Of a DNA stretch of 64,000 bases, positions 16,714-25,700 are shown piece by piece. A program made the position numbers and the translations under genes. The notes under the pieces are model-generated. The model did not search any database. It was not told the DNA's origin and saw only the letters and a list, made by a program, of their open reading frames with translations. Position 1 is the stretch's first letter, and the number at the start of each line of letters is the position of its first letter. The stretch is taken from positions 99,755-163,754 of the forward strand of contig CALMII010000037.1 of the NCBI GenBank assembly GCA_937864115.1. The letters are read 5' to 3'. Origin of the DNA: an uncultured Steroidobacter sp. Lineage in GTDB: Bacteria; Pseudomonadota; Gammaproteobacteria; Steroidobacterales; Steroidobacteraceae.

Positions 16714-17640
16714 GTGTCGCGACGCCCACGCATCCAGGTGCCGGGCGGCACCTACTATCTCGTGCAGGTCACCAGCCGCCGCCAGCCTCTGTTCGAGAAC
16801 GCAAGCGACTACACCCACCTGGAGCACCTGCTCGCCGGCACGATCCGGCGCACGCGCGCGAAGGTCTTCGCCTTCTGCTGGCTGCCGCACGAACTACATC
16901 TCGCCGTGCAAATGAACGACGCGACCCCCGGCCGCTTCATGCAGGGATTCACGAGCCGTTATGCGCAGTATGTGCACCGCCACACCGACGACCGCGGTCA
17001 CCTGTTCGCCCAGCGCTTCTCATCCCTGCTCATTGATCCCGAGGTCTGGCTGCCGCAACTGGTACGCTACATTCACTATGCCGCTGTAGGCGGCGGCGAA
17101 TCCAGTTTTCCAAGCTATGCGCACTCGAGCCATCACATCTACACAGGCAACCGATCACCATCATGGCTCGATACCGACACCGTCCTGCGCCTACTGCACC
17201 AACGCGGCATCGCAACCACCGCGCAGCAGATCAGTTACTTCAATGCCGATCCGACAACGGAAGAACTCCGCCTCTTCGGCAACGGCAAGCGTCACACGCG
17301 GATTCTCGGCGACAGTACATTTCGGCAGCGCCTACCCAGAGCGCACCGTCCCGTCACCTCCGGCCTCACGCTGTCCCGGCTCATCGACATCATCGCTATC
17401 AGTCAGAGCACTTCTCGCGAAGAAATCCTCTCCCTCTCGCGCCGGCGCACGGCCGCACTCGCTCGCGCTCTCATCGCATGGCATGCCACGGAACGCCGCA
17501 TCGCAACCTTGAGCGAAGTCGCTCAACTCCTGCGTCGCGATCCCTCCACCCTCTCGAAGGCCATCTCACGCCATCGCAACACGTATCCGGGCCTATTCCG
17601 CCTGGATGCATTCACGCACTTGTCGTCACTTGGGAAATGA
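16714..17640 (+). CDS. REP-associated tyrosine transposase-like protein (RAYT), altered HUH motif
   Basis: 308 residues from GTG 16714. The Y1-transposase domain (about 1-140) and the DnaA-like C-terminal HTH (about 215-300, with LSEVAQLLRRDPSTLSKAIS) are both present. The usual N-H-x-H metal motif reads PHELHLAV, so the first His appears replaced by Glu; the catalytic Tyr region (FTSRYAQYVHRHTDDRGHLF) is kept. It begins 11 bases after phyH, so it is likely co-expressed with luxI. It may be a domesticated DNA-binding protein rather than an active transposase. Confidence 0.85.
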   Translation: MSRRPRIQVPGGTYYLVQVTSRRQPLFENASDYTHLEHLLAGTIRRTRAKVFAFCWLPHELHLAVQMNDATPGRFMQGFTSRYAQYVHRHTDDRGHLFAQRFSSLLIDPEVWLPQLVRYIHYAAVGGGESSFPSYAHSSHHIYTGNRSPSWLDTDTVLRLLHQRGIATTAQQISYFNADPTTEELRLFGNGKRHTRILGDSTFRQRLPRAHRPVTSGLTLSRLIDIIAISQSTSREEILSLSRRRTAALARALIAWHATERRIATLSEVAQLLRRDPSTLSKAISRHRNTYPGLFRLDAFTHLSSLGK

Positions 17641-17674
17641 AGGCAGCAATACATCTTCCACTCAGACTGCGGTA

Positions 17675-17688
17675 GCGTCATATGACGC
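17675..17688 (+). terminator. Palindrome after the RAYT gene
   Basis: GCGTCATATGACGC is a perfect 14-base palindrome, extended by CTGCGG and GCAGCC flanks, 35 bases past the RAYT stop. It could end the luxI operon or be a REP-like target of the transposase. No T-run. Confidence 0.4.
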
Positions 17689-17794
17689 AGCCAGAAATAC
17701 CTTCATTGATACGGTACGTGAGTGGCTTCTCGGAAATTCCATGCGCGGATCGCTGCGCACGTGGTTTTGATAAGTTGTGCCAGAAGAACTTGGC

Positions 17795-18109
17795 TCACAT
17801 CACGCCGATACGCGGATTGTACAAGCTAAGTGTTTCGCAGTAGGCCGGTGTCCTCTCCGTAATTCTAATTTGTCTATCAGATACCAACGCAGTGAGTGCC
17901 CGGGCCATGTATAGATTGTAATCCGGCATCGTTCTCAACATCCAAATCCATGTGCCGCCGCATGAAGTCGGCGAATCGAGTTGTATTCTCGTGTAGCCGA
18001 CATCCCATTCATCTATATACACAACCTTCGCGACGGTAACGGTGTCGAAACCCATTGCCGGCATAGGCAACGTCATCATTGCAATCATGACACTGAAGAT
18101 CTTCTTCAT
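17795..18109 (-). CDS. Small secreted protein SSP1
   Basis: 104 residues with signal peptide MKKIFSVMIAMMTLPMPAMG; ATG 18109 follows TGGAGGGAAA. The mature part has VAKVVYIDEWDVGYTRIQLD, a Cys near residue 49 and a helix-strand end MARALTALVSDRQIRI...AYC. It is the most left-lying member of the family that recurs through the window. The two cysteines could form a disulfide. Function unknown. Confidence 0.75.
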   Translation of the reverse strand: MKKIFSVMIAMMTLPMPAMGFDTVTVAKVVYIDEWDVGYTRIQLDSPTSCGGTWIWMLRTMPDYNLYMARALTALVSDRQIRITERTPAYCETLSLYNPRIGVM

Positions 18110-18240
18110 TTTTCCCTCCAAACATCTCACCAATTGCCATAGCGACCGCAAAGGCCGTACCCACCGGCGGCATCGCCCTGACCTCCGCAAACCTTCGAGC
18201 CTTCAGCCTTTACATTGGAGCGATGTAATCACGCGCATCC

Positions 18241-18609
18241 TCAATCCGAGATCAGAAGGCGATTGATGCTGCATTCCCCGTTCTCGGTGAATGCAATCGA
18301 CACTAGTTGGCCCATTCCCTTTGCCAGAAGGGCGACACTCAGCATGTTCTTGACTCCCTCCGCGGTGACGCCATTGGAGCCCACCTTGATCAAGTGATAT
18401 TTCGGCGAACCAGTATGCGGACATGACGAGCTATCTGTCACAAAGGTCAGAATCACACTCCCGTCGGCCTGCGGATAGATCCAGCGGATGTAGCTGGTGT
18501 GCCAGCTTTCTGCAACTGCTGTTGTCGCAGTCAAACATCCAACCGCTACTAGGAAGGCCCCAGCGAACGCCATGAATGACCTGAGACAGGATTGAAGCTT
18601 TCGAATCAT
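18241..18609 (-). CDS. Small secreted protein SSP2
   Basis: 122 residues. A long N-region and hydrophobic core (FMAFAGAFLVAVGCLTATTAVAES) form a signal peptide, or a lipoprotein-like signal if VGC is used. The mature part contains YIRWIYPQADGSVILTFVTD, a Cys, then MLSVALLAKGMGQLVSIAF and a second Cys in GECS. ATG 18609 is preceded by GGAG. It lies 131 bases upstream of SSP1 on the same strand. Confidence 0.75.
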   Translation of the reverse strand: MIRKLQSCLRSFMAFAGAFLVAVGCLTATTAVAESWHTSYIRWIYPQADGSVILTFVTDSSSCPHTGSPKYHLIKVGSNGVTAEGVKNMLSVALLAKGMGQLVSIAFTENGECSINRLLISD

Positions 18610-18821
18610 GCAACTGCTCCGTTCAATGCACACGAAATTCTTGATCCACCAGCACAACAGTGCCGAAGCCATACGATTCCAAGCGTCTCGGACATCTCTA
18701 TTCCCGACACACCGGTCACCGATTGATCCGCATGCTTTCCCATAACATACAGAGGAACCGCTTGAGCCTCGTAGAACAGCACTTCCACGATAACGACTAT
18801 TGCAAGTGTCACTACTCTCAC
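18606..18821 (-). CDS. Possible small membrane or secreted peptide
   Basis: 71 codons from a GTG, with an N-terminal hydrophobic run (VVTLAIVVIVEVLFYEAQAV) that could be a signal or membrane anchor and no recognisable family. It overlaps the SSP2 start by four bases. Coding is uncertain; the hydrophobic start and translational overlap are the only support. Confidence 0.3.
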   Translation of the reverse strand: MRVVTLAIVVIVEVLFYEAQAVPLYVMGKHADQSVTGVSGIEMSETLGIVWLRHCCAGGSRISCALNGAVA

Positions 18822-18917
18822 CGTCGGAGAGCGGCGCAGCAGTTCTCAGCAAGAGTTCACGCCTACTGCTGGATGACCAATCATACTCATCGCCGCGCGA
18901 AAGCCGCTGGCGAAAGC

Positions 18918-18974
18918 GCCTAGCTTTTTCCAGTCGGACACGCGAAGCGCGCGTACTTGACGCGCTTGTTAGGT
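18918..18974. other. attC-like recombination site
   Basis: On the minus strand it starts with ACCTAAC, directly after and overlapping the stop of the DUF6404 gene, contains AAGCGCG/CGCGCTT arms, and ends with GCTAGGC, one base from the GTTRRRY consensus. This is the order and size (57 bases) expected of an integron attC site at the 3' end of a cassette gene. Confidence 0.65.
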
Positions 18975-19337
18975 TTCGGGGATTGCATGGAGATCTTTCC
19001 AAAGTGGCAACCGATACTTCCGACGTCCCATCGCATAGTAGGTGGCCATGAATAGTCCGAAGCAGATGCCGGCAAGGCTCGCGCCGAGGAGAGTGGACGA
19101 CGAAGGAACATTAGTGCCCGAGAACGTGGACATGGCAACCATGAACAAGCCCATGAATATGCCGAAATACAGGGCGCAAACTAGAAACACCGACCAGAAT
19201 CTGGCCAGATGCGGCGGCGGGCAATCAAACCCCAAGCGCCACAGAAGCCGGACCCCTGGTGGCGCATAGCTGGATTTCCAAATCCCCGTAGCCTCAAGAA
19301 GCTTGAGTGCAACTTCGCGTTTTGCGGTGCTATTCAT
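18969..19337 (-). CDS. DUF6404-like membrane protein
   Basis: 122 residues. KLLEATGIWKSSYAPPGVRLLWRLGFDCPPPH then two membrane helices (VFLVCALYFGIFMGLFMVAM and LLGASLAGICFGLFMATYY) match a small two-helix family recalled as DUF6404, often found as integron cassettes. The gene fits a cassette: GTTAGGT on its own strand lies 8 bases before ATG 19337, and its stop overlaps the next attC. Role unknown. Confidence 0.8.
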   Translation of the reverse strand: MNSTAKREVALKLLEATGIWKSSYAPPGVRLLWRLGFDCPPPHLARFWSVFLVCALYFGIFMGLFMVAMSTFSGTNVPSSSTLLGASLAGICFGLFMATYYAMGRRKYRLPLWKDLHAIPET

Positions 19338-19344
19338 TTCCGAA

Positions 19345-19391
19345 ACCTAACTTCTCGTTCAGATCAGCGACCCACGCTGGGGAAGTTGATG
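19345..19391. other. attC-like recombination site
   Basis: ACCTAAC (19345-19351) and GTTGATG (19385-19391) bracket complementary TTC...CAGCG and CGCTG...GAA. Read on the minus strand, the GTTAGGT end is the entry point of the DUF6404 cassette. Confidence 0.6.
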
Positions 19392-19399
19392 ATGCGCAT

Positions 19400-19735
19400 C
19401 GCCCGTTTGTAGAGCGCAATCCCAATGACACTCGCATCCTCGGCAGCGACCATTTCGCCGCCGAGGCGCTCGGTGATAGCTGGCGTCCCAGCCATCGCAA
19501 GACGCTGGCACAACTCATCGAAGAAGCGTGTCTGCAGTTCTCCATCACCGTGTCCGCCTTGCTCTCTCCGAGCGCTCAACGCCACCTCACCAGAGCCCGC
19601 GCTGGATCGCTCATCAGGCCATAACACTTCGTACCACTTCACTCAGCGCCATCGCCCGCCACTTCAATCGCAGCGAGGCCGCCTTGCGCCAGAGCATCAA
19701 GCTCCATTTCAACTACCCTGACCTCCGCGAACCTT
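19400..19735 (+). pseudogene. Remnant of a RAYT transposase, C-terminal part
   Basis: Two frames together encode the end of a REP-type transposase: TRILGSDHFAAEALGDSW and QLIEEACLQFSITVSALL in one, then SLSAIARHFNRSEAALRQS in the next, joined by a frameshift near 19600. The N-terminal HUH domain is absent. It is a different lineage from the RAYT encoded at 16714. Confidence 0.7.
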
Positions 19736-19764
19736 CGAACCTTCGGCACCGGCGGAGCCATCGG

Positions 19765-20154
19765 TTATGGCCTGGAGAGACCCACGTAGATCGGCACGGG
19801 CGCAGCCCCATAGGTCGGCAAGGTTGCACACGTAAAATTCTCTGCGTAGTAGATCCTCAGCATCGCGCCATCGGTCACCGCCTTGACGGCAGTCGCATAC
19901 CAAGAAAGACACACTTCCGCAGATATGCCTCCAAACGTTCCATGGGTATTGCAGATAACCGTGAAGTCACCGCGCCAAGCACCCAGAATATTGACTGTGC
20001 CATCCGCGTAGAGAAGTGCATCCTCTACGCGGCCCGTGCAATGCGTCACCGCATTCGACACCACAGGCGCCAAGAGCAGAGAGAAGGCAACAACGATCAC
20101 ACGCCTCTTGCGTTGACGATTGTTGCGTCTGATCAGAAAGCTGAGAGATTCCAT
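19765..20154 (-). CDS. Small secreted protein SSP3
   Basis: 129 residues. A basic N-region (RRNNRQRKRR) precedes a strong hydrophobic core (VIVVAFSLLLAPVVSNA). The mature part has CTGRVEDALLYADGTVNILG, VCLSWYATAVKAVTDGAMLR, YYAENFTC and PTYGAAPVPIYVGL. SSP8 and SSP18 share this layout (Cys-Ser/Asn motif, C-x-W helix, YY...C, proline-glycine end), so the three form a subfamily. Neighbours are the RAYT remnant and SSP4. Confidence 0.75.
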   Translation of the reverse strand: MESLSFLIRRNNRQRKRRVIVVAFSLLLAPVVSNAVTHCTGRVEDALLYADGTVNILGAWRGDFTVICNTHGTFGGISAEVCLSWYATAVKAVTDGAMLRIYYAENFTCATLPTYGAAPVPIYVGLSRP

Positions 20155-20658
20155 TATGCGTCACTCGCTATGTTGTCGATCCACTACCACTCATCCGCGC
20201 ACCGCACGCCCTCTGTCGCTGATAGACAGCGCCCGCACTCTGAAACAGCCGCTACATGCGGTCGGCTCCAGCAACGGCAGCCCAGCTCTGCTACCTGCTT
20301 GGCACAAGAAACAGCACCGTCTCGGTAACATCGAGTTCAGATGCTTTCCAACGAACGTCGTTCCGTACACTCCCGCCCGCTGCAATTCGCAAATCCTTCA
20401 ATCACCGACTTGACCAATCTCGACCGGGCTGGAGTCAAGTGGAATTAGGATTCGCGACGACCCTCCCCCCTCACACGTTGCCACCTTCGAAAGAATGAGC
20501 ACCCAGGCGGACCGCCCATACTCACTCTGGGCGGCATGCATCGTTGTCTCATTCCGATCACCTCAAGACCCAGGTCATGCGCTTCCTTATCTTTCAACAT
20601 CTCTTGCGACAAGAAAGCCGCTTGTTACTTGGCACAGGAAACACCACACCCATCGCGA
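20155..20658. other. Gene-free stretch with short duplicated motif
   Basis: No convincing gene. A CTTGGCACA[AG]GAAACA motif occurs at about 20299 and 20629, in similar surroundings, suggesting a partial duplication or remains of two cassettes. Confidence 0.4.
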
Positions 20659-21003
20659 CTACTGCATCTCTGTATAGTCCACGCCGCACCCACCATCGCG
20701 TGGCGCGTGCGCGTAGAAACGAACTCGCTGGCCCGTCGATCGCGATGCGATCAGCATCGCGACAGCAATCTTGTAGTTGTCCAGTCCCATGGTTGCCGGA
20801 TTGAGCCGGATGTAGGTACAGCCGGAAGGAAAGCCTTGGGTCGCATCGGAAAGCGACCAGACGATCACCTCACTTCCTGTCGCCTGCGTGTACAGGCCGA
20901 AATCTGGAACGCCCGTACCCATTTCTCCCTGGGCGGCGGAAGCTATCGACACGGGTATTGTCAATAGAGCCATCACGACACCGCACGCGATCGAATTCCT
21001 CAT
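20659..21003 (-). CDS. Small secreted protein SSP4
   Basis: 114 residues from ATG 21003, placed by ATGGAGGCAAG upstream. Signal peptide CGVVMALLTIPVSIASA. The mature part has FGLYTQATGSEVIVWSLSD, a Cys in PSGCTYIRL, then YKIAVAMLIASRSTGQRVRFY and GGCG, a clear example of the family's end motif. No operon partner is visible. Confidence 0.78.
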   Translation of the reverse strand: MRNSIACGVVMALLTIPVSIASAAQGEMGTGVPDFGLYTQATGSEVIVWSLSDATQGFPSGCTYIRLNPATMGLDNYKIAVAMLIASRSTGQRVRFYAHAPRDGGCGVDYTEMQ

Positions 21004-21050
21004 GCCACTTGCCTCCATGCTCGAATCTTTTTGTCGGTGAAACTGCCAGA

Positions 21051-21098
21051 GTCGTCGCCTGCCACTTCAATCGCAGCGAAGCCGCCCTGCGTCAGAGG
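21051..21098 (+). repeat. Second RAYT-derived fragment
   Basis: CGCCTGCCACTTCAATCGCA and the following bases repeat, with few changes, the segment at about 19652-19699 that encodes RHFNRSEAALRQ of a RAYT C-terminus. Only this short piece remains here. Confidence 0.6.
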
Positions 21099-21134
21099 AG
21101 GCTATCCTGCTCTTCTCGTTGCTCTCGCTGGATT

Positions 21135-21749
21135 TCAGTTCACCTTCTTGCAAAGTTCCGCGATCACCTGGCTTCGCAGTTGAACCACAACCTGTACTGG
21201 CGTGACCGCCAACAAGTCGGTTTTCACTGGCACTTCAGGTAGGTCTACATCGGGCGATAGCTCAGCCCTCGTTCCACCATCTAGCGTACTGACACTGACT
21301 ACATGGAACGGATCGGCTTTTCCCCCGCGAATGACGGTTTCCTGGATAACCCGGAGATTCGCTTGCGCCAGAAGATTGACCCGTCGAAGCACTACCCCCC
21401 CCCAGTCATTTGGGGTGTACTTGTCGACCAGTATCCAGTCGCCACTTTCAGCCTCGATTTGATACGTAAGTTCCGTCAGCTTGTCACCCGTGAACGTCAC
21501 CCGGGCACTATCCGTGGGCTTCACTGACTCGGCTTTGGCCTGGAAGTCGGTCGGATTCTTGTAGGCACACCAAGTCTCGTCTTCTTCTCTCAGCAATGCC
21601 GAGTATGACTCCGATCCCTGTGCTGCCGTCACTGTCGGTTCAGGCGTCGGCGCCGGAGCTGCCGTCGGGTTGAGCGCAGGTGCTGGCGGAGCCTGTACCT
21701 TTGAGCATGCCATCAATACCACGGAGAACACTATTGCCAGTAGCCGCAC
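21135..21749 (-). CDS. Lipoprotein of unknown function
   Basis: 204 residues from GTG 21749, chosen because GGAGGAGG precedes it. LLAIVFSVVLMAC is a signal peptidase II signal with Cys at about residue 14, followed by a proline/alanine linker (APPAPALNPTAAPAPTPEP) and a soluble domain of about 150 residues with TWCAYKNPTDFQAKAESVKP. It should sit on the inner face of the outer membrane. No family was recognised; an immunity role is possible given the toxins nearby but unsupported. Confidence 0.75.
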   Translation of the reverse strand: MRLLAIVFSVVLMACSKVQAPPAPALNPTAAPAPTPEPTVTAAQGSESYSALLREEDETWCAYKNPTDFQAKAESVKPTDSARVTFTGDKLTELTYQIEAESGDWILVDKYTPNDWGGVVLRRVNLLAQANLRVIQETVIRGGKADPFHVVSVSTLDGGTRAELSPDVDLPEVPVKTDLLAVTPVQVVVQLRSQVIAELCKKVN

Positions 21750-22088
21750 CTCAGCCTCCTCCAACCGCCCTCGCGCATGACTGAACCAGCTCAGCTGATG
21801 GCGAAGTTCCTGCTGGCTGAGACTGAAAATGCGGACGATCCGGTGTTCTAAATGTTCCGCCCCATACGAAGCCTACCTGGGACATCGCGGCGCGAATGGT
21901 TGGCCTGCTCGCACCTCGGTCAACGCTTCGCTGCTCGCCTCGCGACGTACAGCGCATGACTTGAGGCCGGTGTGGATCGCTACTCCTTCACCGCAAGAGA
22001 CTTTCACTCTCTACTCCTTGCCGGTTTTACCGGCGCACAACCTTTGACCCGGCACCGGCGGAGCTACTGAGCCACTAGCCACTCGTAG
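21750..22088. other. Gene-free stretch
   Basis: No gene was supported. It ends with GGCACCGGCGGAGC (22051-22064), which also occurs at 19745 and 36381 and may mark ends of inserted segments. Confidence 0.4.
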
Positions 22089-22661
22089 TTAGTTGGGCGC
22101 TTCTGATGATTCACACGAACTCGGACGTTCCGGTGGCGGTGGCAACGCCGGCTTAGGATCTCTAAACATCGGATCTGCATTCTTCTTCTCCGTCCAAACG
22201 GTTGTGTCTTGAATCCACTTTCGATATCTAGCGCGCCACTCGAGCATATCCTGGTTTAGCTTTGGATCGTCAGGACAGTAATTAACATCAACCTGAATAC
22301 CTTGATACTCAGCTACGCGCAGTCCAAACGTAGACCCTGTCGCCACAGTAATTGCCAGCTTCGCTGGAGATACCCATCTAATGTGAGGTCGGTCCGCCGG
22401 GTCTGACGGTAAATCCATCCCAAGTACCACTTTTCGAAGGTTCGCGTCGCGACGATGAAAAATCTCCACAATAGCCGATGCTGAGGATGACAGCCCTAAA
22501 TCACACACCACTCGAAATGAATTGGCTTTCCATGTCCTGTCCGGCGAATCTTCTGTTTGCCATATCGTTTTCTCACAGTTCGAAGGGATCGACGTCTCAG
22601 GTACCTGCGCCACCGCAAGATGTGCCACCAAAAGATACAATGCTGCGGCCTTCGCGATCAT
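22089..22661 (-). CDS. Secreted protein downstream of RHS1, candidate immunity protein
   Basis: 190 residues from ATG 22661. Signal peptide KAAALYLLVAHLAVAQ. The mature protein has Cys in NCEKTIW, VVCDLG and NYCPDD, and a proline-rich end (KPALPPPPERPSSC). It follows the RHS1 stop by 60 bases on the same strand, where polymorphic toxin operons usually encode their immunity protein; a periplasmic location would suit protection against an exported toxin. No family recognised. Confidence 0.7.
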   Translation of the reverse strand: MIAKAAALYLLVAHLAVAQVPETSIPSNCEKTIWQTEDSPDRTWKANSFRVVCDLGLSSSASAIVEIFHRRDANLRKVVLGMDLPSDPADRPHIRWVSPAKLAITVATGSTFGLRVAEYQGIQVDVNYCPDDPKLNQDMLEWRARYRKWIQDTTVWTEKKNADPMFRDPKPALPPPPERPSSCESSEAPN

Positions 22662-22720
22662 GTGTCTCCGTATCACCACTGGCGTACTGAAATACGCAGC
22701 ACAACAAGCACAACAATCTA

Positions 22721-25700
22721 TTAGGAACCTGAAGGCGTACATATAGCACCGTTACCAACAAGGTTATAACCCAATTGCGTGTTTTGAACGTTTCGTAGCG
22801 GAAGAGAAGTAAAGCGAGAATCGAAGACTGTTCCTGTCGCGAATTGCGAAAACATAGACGCATAAGCGTTCTGTATCCCCAATACTTGATCTTGCGATAA
22901 CCCTGCGTTGCTTGCATATATTCCAATGAACACCGTTGCCGAATCGATAAACTGCTCGTGGAATGATCCGCCTATGCGCTGAGCATCCCACGGGCCGCCT
23001 TGTCGAAAGTTTGCAAGCGAGTTCACGCTCATAGTGCCAGATCGCATTCCTTGGGCGCCCATACGCGCTCGGTCCGCCGCGCCAGCCGCAGAAAAGAAGT
23101 GAGGATCAAAGCCAGCAGGGCGCATCATTGGTGCGCCACTTTCACCAAGAATCAGATTGCCGGAATCATCCATAAATGGCACTGGGGTCGCATCGTTTGA
23201 TAGAGGTTGTGACGATGGGCAGTTCGTCTGATTCGACGATGGCGCTGCCGCGCCAACAGGAAGAGGATAAGGAACCCCATCCCATCTCGACCGCTCCCAA
23301 GGAATCCACCATGGATTCCCATCGCACCACCAATCTCCCATCTGGCAACGCTGCCCTGGCACGACCACTTCTTCCATCAATCCACTCGGATCCACGCGAT
23401 TGATCGGATCACCACCCACGTAGCCGTAGAGGTTGAGTCCGTCGCCATACCCGATCGGATCGGTCTGCAAGAATCGTCCGAGGTTCGGTGAGTAGAAGCG
23501 CGCCTTGTAGTTGTATAGCTGTGCCTCGGCGAACCAGGTCTGGCCGGTGTACTGGAAACGTCCGAGATTCGTCGCTCCGGGAATACCATACTCGTCATAC
23601 GTGTTGATCTGGACAGCATTGCCCGAAGCATCCGAGATGGCCACGATGCTGCCGCGCTCATCAGCCTGCAAGAAGCGCCGGGCTGTCGTGCCCGAGCCCT
23701 CGTACCACACCACCGGCTCGTCCATACCGGGGCCGGGCACGTAGCGGCGCAAGATCGTACCCGAGGCGTCGGTTTCCGCTATCAGACTTGCCCCTGCATA
23801 GTAGAACCGCGTCGTGCTCGCGGCCGCATACTGGATCAGCCGGCCGGCGCCGTCGTAGCTCATCGTGGCGCTCGGGGCGCTCTTCAATTCATTGAGCTTG
23901 CTGTAAGTGTAGTTGGCGCTGCCCTGGGCGGTGAGATTGCCGCGACCGTCATATCCCAATGCGCTGGTACCCACCGTCGTGTATTGGTTCAGACCATTGG
24001 TCACGTAAGTGTCCGTAGCGGCGGCAGCGCCCGCATACGCATAGGCGTCGTTGCTCTTGCTCAGGCTCACGATCTGCGAGGCCGGGTTGTACGCGATACT
24101 GCTGCCTGTGCCACCCATCTGGCCGATGACCTGATCGCCCGCCGTGCCGGCCAGATCGATCTGCAGTCCCTTCAGTCGGCTCACCGCGTCCCAGGCATAC
24201 GAGCGCGTCGTGCCGTTGCCGTAGGTGACACCGGATCGCCGACCGAGGCTGTCATAGCTGTAGCTCGCCAACACGCCAATGCCCGAGGTCGCACCGTTCT
24301 CGCGGATCGCCATCACTTGACCGACGGCGTCATAGTCATAGATCACGTAGTGACCATCGCCCCACGTCAGGCGAACCGGACGGCCAGCGGTATCGTATTG
24401 CCACGCCACCGATCCGTACGGTTGCGTTTCGCTAGTGCGGCGACCGAGCGCGTCGTAGCCGTAGCCAATGTTCACGCCGTCTGATGCTCGATTCACCGAG
24501 GTCTGCAAGCCCACCAGGTTGTAGCCAAACGTCACCGAAGCCTCACCCGAAGGCGTTCGCGAGGTGAGTCGGTTGAGCTTGTCGTAACCTAAAGCCACCG
24601 TCGTGCCATCTCGCAACCGGATGACGGAGATGTTGGTGTTGTCGCTCGCACCGTCACCATAGCTGAGCTGTTCGTAGTCGCTCGTAGAACTCGAATCGGC
24701 ACCCTTCGTAGAAACCGGGTAGCTCGTTCTCCAAAGCCGGTCGTGGCCATCATATGTGTAGCTGGTGCGGTTGACGTTGGCATCGACGACGTGAGCCACT
24801 TTGCCATTTGAGGTGTACCCCATGCGCTGCGTGAGGACATCTGCGGTACCAAACGCCGACTGCACCTGGGTGCGCTGGTTGGCGACGTCATAGGTGTATT
24901 TCACGATCCGGTCCTTGCCATAACTGCCCTCCGCACCCAAAGCGCAGGCGCTTGGGGGAAGCGAGCTGTAGGCACTTGGATTCATTCGCTGAGCAGCACA
25001 ATCGAGCCGGCCGCGCGCATCGTAGCTGTATTGAGTCAGCGCATAGACCGTCGCGCCCGCCAATGTACGTTCGTTGAGCGCGCGCCCAGCATCGTCGTAG
25101 GTGACGATGGACTGCGCGGCTGCAGAAAACGCGCCCCATGCCGCATCGCTCTGGCCCACGGTCGTACCCTGCTCCACTGCCGCGACACGCCCTTTGTCAT
25201 CGTAGGTCAGGCGCTTCGCGGGGTTCGGTCTCGCTCCGCCGGCATCCGGGTCCGGTCCGATGCTGCCGACCGGACGACGCAACGCATCATAACGATGGAT
25301 GGTGGTGTCGCCACTGCCGGCGAGCGGGCCATCGATGGACACGAGGTTACCAATCCGATCGAAGCCGAAGGTCGTCGTCGCGCCGACAGAAGAGTCGCCC
25401 GCTCTCATCGTTTGCGAGGCCGGCAGAAGGTTGCTCGGCGTGCTCGATGATCCGGCTTGATAAGCAATGACCATGACTTGCTCGTCGGCAGTGCTGGAAC
25501 ACGCCGCACTCGTCATGCAAGTGCTCGTGCCCGTCAGCAACGAAACCGGACCAGGCGCCTGAACCAGTGCGCCGCTCGCGTTCTTGCGCCAGGCGTAAAA
25601 CGACGAATAGCTGTATGTCACCTGCGGATTCGGCGAAGTGGTCTGCGGCTTGGGCAGAATGACGCTCGTCAACTGACCGGTCGTGGCATTGTAGGTGTAG

